From contig NC_015671.1 in the NCBI RefSeq assembly GCF_000218545.1, forward strand, positions 992,001-1,056,000: 64,000 nucleotides of DNA, in the 5' to 3' direction. Source of the DNA: Cellulomonas gilvus ATCC 13127 (GTDB lineage: Bacteria > Actinomycetota > Actinomycetes > Actinomycetales > Cellulomonadaceae). Below, in pieces: positions 56,816-64,000 of this stretch. The translations under genes and the position numbers were made by a program. The notes beneath the pieces were generated by a model that searched no databases, was not told the origin of the DNA, and saw only the letters and a program-made list of their open reading frames with translations. Each line of letters opens with the position of its first letter. Positions within the stretch are counted from its first letter, which is position 1.

Positions 56816-58115
56816 GGCGCACCCCGGCCTGCGGCGGCCGGCTCAGCCCCGCCCGTTCGTCGTGCCGCTCGTCGTCCTGCTCGCGCCAGTCCTCGGGCAG
56901 CAGGTGGTCGAGCACGTCGTCCACGGACACCGCGCCCAGCAGGCGCTTGTCCGCGTCCACCACCGGCAGCGCGAGCAGGTTGTACGTGGCCAGCTGACGC
57001 GTCACGGACAGCAGCGGCGCGTCCACCTCGATGGGCTCGATGTCGGTGTCCGCGATCGAGCCGATCGACTCGTGCGGCGGCTCGCGCAGCATGCGCTGCA
57101 GGTGCACCACGCCGATGAACCGGCCCGTGGGCGTCTCGAGCGGGGGCCGCGCGATGAACACCATCGACGCGAGCGCGGGCGTGAGGTCCTGCCGGCGCAC
57201 GTGCGCGAGCGCCGCGGCGATCGGCGTCTCCGGGCCCAGGATCACGGGCTCGGTGGTCATCAGGCCACCCGCGGTGTTGTCCTCGTACGCCAGCAGGCGC
57301 CGCACGTCCTTGGCCTCGTCGGGCTCCATCAGCCCGAGCAGCTCGGCGGCCTGCTCCTGCGGCAGCTCGCCCAGCAGGTCGGCCGCGTCGTCGGGCTCCA
57401 TGGCCTCGAGCACGTCCGCCGCGCGGCCCAGCTCGAGCCCCTGCAGGATCGCGACCTGGTCGTCCTCCGGCAGCTCCTCGAGCACGTCGGCGAGGCGCTC
57501 GTTGTCGAGCGCCGTGGCGACCTCGAGGCGACGCGTCGTGCCCAGGTCGTGCAGGACGTCCGCGAGGTCCGCCGGCTTGAGGTCCTCGTACTGCGCCAGC
57601 AGCAGCTCGGCCGCCTGCTGCCCGGCGGCGCGCGCCAGGCCCGTGACCTCGGACATCGCGACCAGCTGTGTCTCGCCGCGGCGCCGCAGCAGACCCCGGT
57701 GCCCGGGGACGACGCGTCGCACGAACAGCTTGGTGACCACCCAGTCCCCGCCGCGCTGCAGCTCGATCGCCAGGTCCTCGATGGTGGCGCTGCCGCTGCC
57801 GTCCGCCAGGTCCACGGTGCGGTCCAGCAGCTCGCTCACGGCGAGCGTCTCGAACGCGCGCTGCTCGAAGCGGCGCATGTTCACCAGCCCGGTCGAGATG
57901 ACCTGGCCGGGGTCCATCGCGGTCACGCGTGTCAGCGGCAGGAAGACGCGCCTGCGCCCGGGCACCTCGACCACGAGGCCCACGGCGCGCGGTGCGCCCT
58001 TGGGGCGCACGAGCACGACGACGTCGCGCACCCGCCCCACCTGGTCGCCCAAGGGGTCGAAGACCGTGGTCCCGGCCAGGCGCGCGACGAACACCCGGGT
58101 GCCGACGCTGCTCAC
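56808..58115 (-). CDS. Soluble MgtE_N-CBS protein with PRC-like domain
   Basis: A 435-residue cytoplasmic protein. The N-terminus resembles a PRC-barrel (about residues 5-75; VFDPLGDQVGRVRDVVVLV), a second similar barrel follows (about 90-165), then the MgtE N-terminal superhelix (about 185-285; LKPADLADVLHDLG and repeated EAMEPDDAADLLGEL units) and a CBS pair (about 290-415; MTTEPVILGPETPIAAAL, LPVVDADKRLLGAVSVDDVLDHLL). These are the Mg2+-sensing parts of the MgtE channel, but the membrane pore is absent. The GTG is leaderless behind TAGGCT. It is coupled to DUF1003, which supplies membrane helices. Confidence 0.88.
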   Translation of the reverse strand: MSSVGTRVFVARLAGTTVFDPLGDQVGRVRDVVVLVRPKGAPRAVGLVVEVPGRRRVFLPLTRVTAMDPGQVISTGLVNMRRFEQRAFETLAVSELLDRTVDLADGSGSATIEDLAIELQRGGDWVVTKLFVRRVVPGHRGLLRRRGETQLVAMSEVTGLARAAGQQAAELLLAQYEDLKPADLADVLHDLGTTRRLEVATALDNERLADVLEELPEDDQVAILQGLELGRAADVLEAMEPDDAADLLGELPQEQAAELLGLMEPDEAKDVRRLLAYEDNTAGGLMTTEPVILGPETPIAAALAHVRRQDLTPALASMVFIARPPLETPTGRFIGVVHLQRMLREPPHESIGSIADTDIEPIEVDAPLLSVTRQLATYNLLALPVVDADKRLLGAVSVDDVLDHLLPEDWREQDDERHDERAGLSRPPQAGVRRG

Positions 58116-58121
58116 GCGGTC

Positions 58122-58127
58122 AGCCTA
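58122..58127 (-). promoter_or_regulatory. -10 box, leaderless
   Basis: TAGGCT on the minus strand ends 6 bases before the GTG at 58115. Confidence 0.55.
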
Positions 58128-58238
58128 GACGCCGGGGGCTGCGCCGCACGCGCCGCGTCCGGGCCCGCGCGCCCGCGTCACCCGGACGAGCGGGCCGGGC
58201 GTGGCGGTCCGGGACGAAAAGGGGAGAGGATCGGGGGC

Positions 58239-58826
58239 ATGGCGTACACCGGTCAGCCCCGCGTCCCGCGCACCCCCACCCCGCCCCAGGGCGAGCAGGT
58301 GGCCCGCTACGACACCTACGTGCAGGCGCAGAAGGCGGTGGACCACCTGGCGGACAAGGCGTTCCCCGTGCAGATGGTCACCATCGTCGGGACCGACCTG
58401 CAGATGGTCGAGCGCGTCACGGGCCGCCTGTCCTACCCGCGCGCCGCGCTCGGGGGGTTCGTCTCGGGCGCGTGGTTCGGCCTGTTCGTCGGGCTGCTGC
58501 TGTCGCTGTTCTCGACCGAGGAGTCCAGCCCGTTGCTGCCCGCGATCCTCATCGGCGGCGCGTTCGGCCTGCTGTTCTCGGTGCTGACGTACTCGCTGTC
58601 GCGCGGGCGCCGGGACTTCACGTCGGCGAGCCAGATCGTCGCGTCCTCGTACGCCGTGCTGTGCCACGCGGAGAAGGCGCACCAGGCACGTCAGCTGCTC
58701 GCCGAGGTCGGGGGCGTGACGAGCGGCTGGCCGACGAAGCCCGCGGTCCCGGAGGTCGCACCGCAGGCGCCGACGGGTGTGCGCCCGCCCGCCGACGCGG
58801 ACGCGCCGCCCGCGCAGGACGCCTGA
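58239..58826 (+). CDS. General-stress-type (YflT-like) membrane protein
   Basis: A 195-residue protein. Residues about 20-65 (VARYDTYVQAQKAVDHLADKAFPVQMVTIVGTDL) match the start of heat-induced general stress proteins of the YflT/DUF1269-like group, followed by a pair of Gly-rich membrane helices (about 73-95 and 103-122) and a Pro/Ala-rich tail. The role is unknown. GGGGAGAGG precedes the ATG; GAGGAT 7 bases before the ATG could instead be a leaderless -10. Divergent from the MgtE/CBS gene and convergent with aminopeptidase P. Confidence 0.82.
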   Translation: MAYTGQPRVPRTPTPPQGEQVARYDTYVQAQKAVDHLADKAFPVQMVTIVGTDLQMVERVTGRLSYPRAALGGFVSGAWFGLFVGLLLSLFSTEESSPLLPAILIGGAFGLLFSVLTYSLSRGRRDFTSASQIVASSYAVLCHAEKAHQARQLLAEVGGVTSGWPTKPAVPEVAPQAPTGVRPPADADAPPAQDA

Positions 58827-58842
58827 GACGACCGTCGCGCGG

Positions 58843-60396
58843 TCAGCCGCGCAGCAGCCCCGCCATCCAGGCCTCGACCGCGTCGGGGTCGCGCGGCAGC
58901 GCCGCCGAGAGGTTCTCGTTGCCGTCGGCGGTCATCAGCACGTCGTCCTCGATGCGCACGCCGATGCCGCGGTACTCGGCCGGCACGCGCAGGTCGTCGG
59001 ACTTGAAGTACAGGCCGGGCTCGATGGTGAACACCATGCCGGGCTCGAGCACGCCGTCCAGGTAGAGCTCGGCGCGTGCCTGCGCGCAGTCGTGCACGTC
59101 GATGCCCAGGTGGTGGCTGGTGCCGTGCACCATCCAGCGCCGGTGGTGCTGGTTCTCGGGCAGCAGCGACTCGGCCGCGGTCACGGGCAGCAGACCCCAC
59201 TGCGCGAGGCGGTCCGCGATGACCTCCATCGCGGCGGCGTGCACGTCGCGGAACCGCGCACCCGGCACCGCGGCCGCGAACGCGGCGTCCGCGGCGTCGA
59301 GCACCGCCTGGTAGACGCGGCGCTGCACCTCGGTGAACGTGCCGTCCACCGGGAGCGTGCGCGTGATGTCGGCGGTGTAGAGCGAGTCGACCTCGACACC
59401 CGCGTCGAGCAGCAGCAGCTCGCCCGCGCGCACCTGGCCGTCGTTGTCGATCCAGTGCAGCGTGGTCGCGTGGTCACCCGCGGCGGCGATCGTCTCGTAG
59501 CCCACCGCGTTGCCCTCCTGACGGGCGTGCCCGACGAACGTGCCCTCGACCACACGCTCGCCGCGCACGTGCGCGCGGGCCGCGGGCAGCGCGCGGACCA
59601 CCTTCTCGAAGCCCTCGACCGTCGTCGCGACCGCGAGCCGCATCTGCTCGATCTCGTACGCGTCCTTGACGAGCCGCAGCTCGGACAGCGCCTCGACCAG
59701 GTGCTCGTCGCGGTCCGCCTGCTGCGCCCCGCGCGCGGCCTCCTGCGCGCGGATCTCCTCGACGACCGCCTCGACCCCGGGGTCGACGTCCGGCACCACG
59801 AGCACCTGCACGCCGCCGTCGCCCACGTCCTTGGCGACCGCGTCCCGCAGGTCGTCGACGTGCGCGGTCGCGATGCCCGTGACGGTCTCGAGGTCCTCGA
59901 GGGTCGGGCGCGCACCCACCCAGAACTCGCCGTAGCGGGAGTCGGAGAAGAACTCGCTCGAGTCGCGGCCCGCCAGCGGGCGCATGTACAGCACCGCGTG
60001 GTGGCCGCTGCCGTCGTCGCCCGCGCCGTCCTCGACCGGGTGCAGCACCAGGACCGCGTCGGGCTCCTGCTCGACGCCGAGCCCCGTGAGGTGCGCGAAC
60101 GCCGAGTGCGGCCGGAACCGGTAGTCGGTGTCGTTCGAGCGCACCTTGAACGTCCCGGCGGGGATCACCAGACGGCGCCCGCGCAGCCGCGCGGACAGCG
60201 CGCTGCGGCGAGCGGCCGTGAACTCGGCCGCGGCGCTGCGCGTGGCCTGCGACGGGGGACGCTCGGCCCAGCCCGACGTGACGAACTCGAGGAACGCGGC
60301 CGACCCGGGCCGCTGCGAGCGGTTCGATCCGCGGTCCTCGACCGGCTGGTCCTCGTGCCACGTGCCGTCGGTGCGGTCCAGGTTCGCGTCGTCCAT
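58843..60396 (-). CDS. pepP: Xaa-Pro aminopeptidase (aminopeptidase P)
   Basis: A 517-residue metallopeptidase that removes an N-terminal residue before proline. The N-terminal creatinase-like domain (about residues 55-240) is followed by the pita-bread catalytic domain with metal ligands in LLLDAGVEVDSLYTADITRT (two Asp), the catalytic His in HGTSHHLGIDVHD, and the two Glu in FTIEPGLYF and GVRIEDDVLM. A 40-residue polar leader at the N-terminus is non-conserved. The ATG lies 6 bases after GAAGAT. Confidence 0.94.
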   Translation of the reverse strand: MDDANLDRTDGTWHEDQPVEDRGSNRSQRPGSAAFLEFVTSGWAERPPSQATRSAAAEFTAARRSALSARLRGRRLVIPAGTFKVRSNDTDYRFRPHSAFAHLTGLGVEQEPDAVLVLHPVEDGAGDDGSGHHAVLYMRPLAGRDSSEFFSDSRYGEFWVGARPTLEDLETVTGIATAHVDDLRDAVAKDVGDGGVQVLVVPDVDPGVEAVVEEIRAQEAARGAQQADRDEHLVEALSELRLVKDAYEIEQMRLAVATTVEGFEKVVRALPAARAHVRGERVVEGTFVGHARQEGNAVGYETIAAAGDHATTLHWIDNDGQVRAGELLLLDAGVEVDSLYTADITRTLPVDGTFTEVQRRVYQAVLDAADAAFAAAVPGARFRDVHAAAMEVIADRLAQWGLLPVTAAESLLPENQHHRRWMVHGTSHHLGIDVHDCAQARAELYLDGVLEPGMVFTIEPGLYFKSDDLRVPAEYRGIGVRIEDDVLMTADGNENLSAALPRDPDAVEAWMAGLLRG

Positions 60397-60402
60397 CCCG
60401 CC

Positions 60403-60408
60403 ATCTTC
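60403..60408 (-). promoter_or_regulatory. -10 box, leaderless
   Basis: GAAGAT on the minus strand ends 6 bases before the ATG at 60396. Confidence 0.45.
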
Positions 60409-60468
60409 GCACCCGGCAGGCACACGCCGGCCGCCGAAGGCCCCGTCGGGGACGTCGCCGCGGGCGGC

Positions 60469-60474
60469 TAACGT
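60469..60474 (+). promoter_or_regulatory. -10 box, leaderless
   Basis: TAACGT ends 6 bases before GTG 60481. Confidence 0.55.
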
Positions 60475-60480
60475 TCGGGG

Positions 60481-61320
60481 GTGCGCATCGACCTGCACGC
60501 CCACTCCGCGGCGTCCGACGGGACCCAGAGCCCAGCCGATCTCGTCGCGTCCGCCGCGCGCGCGGGCCTCGACGTCGTGGCACTCACGGACCACGACACG
60601 ACCGCCGGGTGGGCGCAGGCCGCGTCCGCGGCGCGCCGTGCCGGGATCGCGCTCGTGCGGGGCACCGAGGTGTCCGCACGCTGGCGTGGCGTGAGCGTCC
60701 ACCTCCTGTCCTACCTCCAGGACCCCGAGCATCCCGCGCTGGTGGCCGAGCTCGACCGCACGCGTGAGGCTAGGCTGGGCCGCGCGCGGCGCATGGTCGA
60801 GCTGCTGGCCGCCGACCACCCCGTGACCTGGGACGACGTGCTGGAGCAGGCGGGTGACGCGGTGACGGTCGGCCGCCCGCACATCGCCGACGCGCTCGTC
60901 GCGCGCGGCGTGGTGCCGGACCGCGACGCCGCGTTCGTCGACCTGCTGCGGGCCGACGGCCGCTACCACGTGCCGCACTACGCACCCGACGCGGCCGACG
61001 CGATCCGCGCGATCCTGGCGGCCGGCGGGGTGCCGGTGTTCGCGCACCCGGGTGCCGACGCGCGCGGTCGCATCGTCCCCGACGAGACGTTCGACGAGCT
61101 CGCCGACGCGGGCTTGGCGGGTCTCGAGGTGCACCACCGCGACCACGACGACGCGCAGCGGGCGCGGCTCACGGGCCTCGCGCACCGGCTCGGTCTGCTG
61201 GTCACGGGCGGCTCCGACCACCACGGTGCCGGGAAGGCCAACCGGCTGGGGGAGAATCTCACCGACCCGGCCGTCCTGGCCGAGATCGAGGCACGGGCGA
61301 CGAGCGAGGTGATCCGGTGA
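60481..61320 (+). CDS. PHP domain phosphoesterase
   Basis: A 279-residue metal-dependent phosphoesterase of the RNase AM/TrpH (YciV-like) type. The four PHP metal motifs are visible: DLHAHSAASDG, LTDHDTTAGW, VFAHPGAD and the final GGSDHHGAGK. TrpH-like enzymes degrade 3',5'-nucleoside bisphosphates or trim RNA 5' ends. The GTG is leaderless. The stop overlaps the marC start (GTGA), so the two form an operon. Confidence 0.92.
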   Translation: MRIDLHAHSAASDGTQSPADLVASAARAGLDVVALTDHDTTAGWAQAASAARRAGIALVRGTEVSARWRGVSVHLLSYLQDPEHPALVAELDRTREARLGRARRMVELLAADHPVTWDDVLEQAGDAVTVGRPHIADALVARGVVPDRDAAFVDLLRADGRYHVPHYAPDAADAIRAILAAGGVPVFAHPGADARGRIVPDETFDELADAGLAGLEVHHRDHDDAQRARLTGLAHRLGLLVTGGSDHHGAGKANRLGENLTDPAVLAEIEARATSEVIR

Positions 61321-61940
61321 GCGAGATCCTCGACGCGCGCCTGCTCGCGTCCGTGTTCATCACGCTGTTCGTCATCATGGACCCGCCCGGCACGGTCCCG
61401 ATCTTCCTGGGCCTGACCGGCTCGATGACGCGCAAGCAGCGCAACAAGGCCGCGTGGCAGGCGGTCGCGGTCGCGCTCGGCGTCATCGTCTCGTTCGCGC
61501 TGTTCGGGCAGTCGATCCTGTCCTACATGCACATCTCGCTCGCGGCGCTGCAGGCGTCGGGCGGTCTGCTGCTGCTGCTCGTGGCGATGGAGCTGCTGAC
61601 CGGCAAGATGGAGGAGGCCCAGGCCTCCGCGAACGACAAGGTCAACGTCGCGCTCGTGCCCCTGGGCACGCCGCTGCTCGCGGGGCCCGGTGCGATCGTC
61701 GCGACGATGGTGTTCGTCAAGCAGTCCGACGGGTCGGCAGCGGACTGGGTGGCCATTGCGCTCGCGGTCGTGGCGGTGCACGTGTGCCTGTGGCTGGCCA
61801 TGCGGTTCGCCAACGTCATCCACCGCGTGCTCAAGGACTCGGGCGTCATCCTGGTCACGCGCATCGCGGGTCTGCTGCTCGCGGCGATCGCGGTCCAGCT
61901 GATCGCCGACGCCGTGACGGCGTTCGTGCAGGCCGCCTGA
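61317..61940 (+). CDS. MarC family membrane protein
   Basis: A 207-residue, six-helix integral membrane protein of the UPF0056/MarC family: VIMDPPGTVPIFLGLT, ALQASGGLLLLLVAMELL, and LVPLGTPLLAGPGAIVATMV are the conserved repeats of this fold. Despite the name the family has no proven role in multiple antibiotic resistance. It is translationally coupled to the PHP gene. Confidence 0.93.
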   Translation: MSEILDARLLASVFITLFVIMDPPGTVPIFLGLTGSMTRKQRNKAAWQAVAVALGVIVSFALFGQSILSYMHISLAALQASGGLLLLLVAMELLTGKMEEAQASANDKVNVALVPLGTPLLAGPGAIVATMVFVKQSDGSAADWVAIALAVVAVHVCLWLAMRFANVIHRVLKDSGVILVTRIAGLLLAAIAVQLIADAVTAFVQAA

Positions 61941-61994
61941 CGCCACCGACGACGAGGGCCCGCACCCGGGTGGGTGCGGGCCCTCGTGGCGTCA
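61938..61994. terminator. Composite bidirectional terminator
   Basis: Outer arms TGACGCCAC/GTGGCGTCA (61938-61946 and 61986-61994) contain the stop codons of both convergent genes; the inner 15-bp stem CGAGGGCCCGCACCC/GGGTGCGGGCCCTCG (61953-61986) forms the core. Confidence 0.85.
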
Positions 61995-63737
61995 GGACTG
62001 GTCGGCCGCCGGCGCGTCGGCCACGGGGCGGCCACCGCGCGTGCGCCGACGGCTGCGCCGCGGTGCGTCGCCGTCGGCAGCGGGGGCCGAGCCCTGGGCC
62101 GCCGGCGTCGTCGTGCCCGCCGTGGCCTCGTTCGGCGCGCCACCCTCACCGCGACCCCGGCCACGACCGCCCCGGCGGCGGCGCGAGCGGCCCTCGCCCG
62201 AGGCCTCGCCCTCACCGCTCGCGGCGGGACGACGGGCCTGCGCCGCACCCGCGCCGCGGCCACCGGCCGTGCGCTCGCCCGACCGGCGCTCGTCGCGCCG
62301 TCCGGCGTCCCGACCGCCCGCCGCGCCGCCCTGGCGCGCGCGCTTGCCGGTCTCACCGAGGTCCTCGAGCACCTCGGCCGCGAGGCCCTCGCGGGTCTGC
62401 TGCGACTTCGGCAGCCGACCCTTGACGCCCTGCGGGATGTCGAGGTCGGTGTAGACGTGCGGCGAGCTCGAGTACGTCTCCACCGGCTCCGGGATGCCCA
62501 GGCCGAGCGACTTGTCGATCAGGCCCCAGCGCGGCAGGTCGTCCCAGTCGACGAACGTGACCGCGGTGCCCTTGTTGCCCGCGCGGCCCGTCCGGCCCGT
62601 GCGGTGCAGGTAGGTCTTCTCGTCCTCGGGGCACTGGTAGTTGATGACGTGCGTGACGTCCTCGACGTCGATGCCGCGCGCCGCGACGTCGGTCGCGACG
62701 AGCACGTCCACCTTGCCGTGCCGGAACGCCCGCAGCGCCTGCTCACGCGCGCCCTGGCCGAGGTCGCCGTGCAGCGCGCCCGCCGCGAACCCGCGCTCGA
62801 CGAGCTCGTCGGCGACCTTCGCGGCCGTGCGCTTGGTGCGTGCGAACACGATCGTCAGGCCGCGGCCCTGCGCCTGCAGGATGCGGGCCAGCAGCTCGAC
62901 CTTGTCGAGCGCGTGCGCGCGGTAGGCGACCTGCTTGATGTTCTTGACGGTCTGGCGGCCGTCGTCGTCCGGGTCCGCCGCGCGGATGTGCGTGGGCTGC
63001 GTCATGTAGCGACGCGCCATCGCGACGACCGCACCGGGCATCGTGGCGGAGAACAGCATGGTGTGGCGCGAGGCGGGCGTGGCCGCGAGCAGCGTCTCGA
63101 CGTCCGGCAGGAAGCCGAGGTCGAGCATCTCGTCGGCCTCGTCGAGCACGACGGTGCGCACGTGCGACAGGTCGAGGTGACGCTGCTTGAGCATGTCGAT
63201 CATGCGGCCGGGCGTGCCGACGACCACGTCGACGCCCGCGTTCAGCGCGTCGATCTGGGGCTCGTACGCGCGTCCGCCGTACACCTGGACGACGCGCACC
63301 GAGCGGCGGGCCGACGCGGTGGCCAGGTCGCCCGCGACCTGCACCGCGAGCTCACGCGTGGGGACCACGACGAGCGCCTGGGGCTTGCCGGGCGCGCGCA
63401 GCTGGTCGTAGCCCTCCTCGTCGCGCGCGACGATGCGGTGCAGCAGCGGGACGCCGAAGCCGAGCGTCTTGCCGGTGCCCGTCTTGGCCTGGCCGATGAT
63501 GTCGTGCCCCGACAGCGCGACGGGCAGGGTCATGGCCTGGATGGGGAACGGGTGGGAGATGCCCGCGTCGGCGAGCGCCTGGACGATCTCCGGGCGGACG
63601 TCGAAGTCGGCGAAGGACGCGTCCACGGCCTGCACCGACGCGGCGGTGCTGACCATCGGGCGGGTCATGGGGGTCGCGAGCGCGGAGGCCGCCTCGCTGG
63701 ACTCGTCTGCGGGCGTGAGGTTCTCGGTGGTGGTCAC
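61992..63737 (-). CDS. DEAD-box RNA helicase with RGG-like tail
   Basis: A 581-residue RNA helicase. The DEAD core (about residues 30-400) has the Q motif FPIQAMTLP, Walker A AKTGTGKT, PTRELAVQ, GTPGRMID, DEAD, SAT, and HRTGRTGRAG. The C-terminal 150 residues are Arg/Gly/Ala-rich and disordered (RSRRRRGGRGRGRGEGG), as in cold-shock and ribosome-assembly helicases of actinobacteria (RhlE/DeaD-like). GTG 63737 is chosen because GAAGAG lies 7 bases upstream; the frame stays open to 63845 but that extension is Arg/Pro-rich without family similarity. A long leader is therefore likely. Confidence 0.92.
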   Translation of the reverse strand: MTTTENLTPADESSEAASALATPMTRPMVSTAASVQAVDASFADFDVRPEIVQALADAGISHPFPIQAMTLPVALSGHDIIGQAKTGTGKTLGFGVPLLHRIVARDEEGYDQLRAPGKPQALVVVPTRELAVQVAGDLATASARRSVRVVQVYGGRAYEPQIDALNAGVDVVVGTPGRMIDMLKQRHLDLSHVRTVVLDEADEMLDLGFLPDVETLLAATPASRHTMLFSATMPGAVVAMARRYMTQPTHIRAADPDDDGRQTVKNIKQVAYRAHALDKVELLARILQAQGRGLTIVFARTKRTAAKVADELVERGFAAGALHGDLGQGAREQALRAFRHGKVDVLVATDVAARGIDVEDVTHVINYQCPEDEKTYLHRTGRTGRAGNKGTAVTFVDWDDLPRWGLIDKSLGLGIPEPVETYSSSPHVYTDLDIPQGVKGRLPKSQQTREGLAAEVLEDLGETGKRARQGGAAGGRDAGRRDERRSGERTAGGRGAGAAQARRPAASGEGEASGEGRSRRRRGGRGRGRGEGGAPNEATAGTTTPAAQGSAPAADGDAPRRSRRRTRGGRPVADAPAADQS

Positions 63738-64000
63738 ATCGACTCTTCGGTGCAGGGTGGCGCGCGGCCCGGGCCGCGCGTCGCTCCACACGGCCGGACG
63801 GTGCCGGACGGGGACGAGCGCGTGCCGGGCGACGGACGTCGCCACATGATGGCCGGCAGCCGATCGCGGGTTTCGACTCGCGGGCGACGCCCCTGTGCGG
63901 GGCTGCGCGAGATGGTCGTGGCCGACCGGGCAACCGATGTACGTCCCCAGGGTAACGGACCGACCCGTCGGCGGGGCTCGGACGCGCGCTCTACGATCGT
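63738..64000. other. 263-base leader/intergenic region at window edge
   Basis: No gene is seen. On the minus strand GTTACCCT near 63948-63955 could be the -10 of the helicase gene, giving a 5' leader of about 200 bases. On the plus strand TACGAT at 63992-63997 looks like a -10 for a gene beginning just outside the window. Confidence 0.4.

Noticed and set aside
63738..63845. N-terminal extension of the DEAD-box helicase to 63845
   Set aside because: The added residues are Arg/Pro/His-rich and not helicase-like; GAAGAG before GTG 63737 supports the shorter start.

Overview
The window is core chromosome of a very GC-rich actinobacterium, most likely a Cellulomonas-like member of the Micrococcales. 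The evidence is the extreme third-position GC, the gene content (cytosolic-type malate dehydrogenase, eukaryote-type NADP isocitrate dehydrogenase, DUF3017 and DUF6350 proteins, EspC/WXG-type proteins), the synteny around sucCD-purN-purH, and the way many genes start: a TAnnnT-like -10 box ends about 6 nt before the ATG/GTG, which is the signature of leaderless mRNAs. I see no rRNA, tRNA, insertion sequence, prophage or CRISPR array. About 59 protein genes fill the window, and no gap between genes exceeds 300 bases.

Region by region. 0-5.7 kb: a cell-envelope block made of a small membrane protein, a Thr-Gln repeat membrane protein coupled to a PspC/LiaF-like protein, and a divergent PspC-domain histidine kinase with its NarL-type regulator. 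5.7-12.6 kb: a chemoreceptor behind a sigma-28-type promoter, a DUF456 protein, a PcrA/UvrD helicase and an acyltransferase-SGNH protein. 12.6-14.8 kb: a four-gene operon related to type VII secretion (YbaB-like, EspC-like, WXG plus membrane segments, small membrane protein). 14.9-28.2 kb: central metabolism (sucCD, purN, purH with a ZTP riboswitch, icd, mdh) with a ferredoxin reductase, DUF3017, aquaporin and a GNAT enzyme. 28.2-34.1 kb: a 1,923-residue secreted amylopullulanase behind a LacI-family type operator. 34.1-39.1 kb: an apparent partner-switching exopolysaccharide module (anti-sigma-type kinase, STAS protein, family 2 glycosyltransferase, and a divergent MASE1-PAS-SpoIIE phosphatase).

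39.1-51.7 kb is more accessory. It holds purU, GNAT and APH-like genes, VOC and SRPBCC genes with the stump of an ArsR regulator, a MarR/EamA divergent pair, a TmrB-like protein, the glyA-folD operon behind a second ZTP riboswitch, exonuclease III, a GntR/membrane operon and an MFS/ArsR-type divergent pair. 51.7-54.9 kb is the galactose operon (DeoR regulator, galT, galK). 55-64 kb holds an Mrp ATPase, DUF1003, a soluble MgtE/CBS protein, a stress-type membrane protein, aminopeptidase P, a PHP phosphoesterase, MarC and a DEAD-box RNA helicase.

How the genes work together. purN, purH, purU, glyA and folD form a one-carbon/purine set, and the two operons with the ZTP riboswitch (purH, glyA-folD) should respond together to 10-formyl-THF shortage. 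sucC and icd share a promoter-proximal motif, which suggests joint control of TCA genes. The most system-like novelty candidates are the partner-switching glycosyltransferase module and the orphan type VII-like operon.
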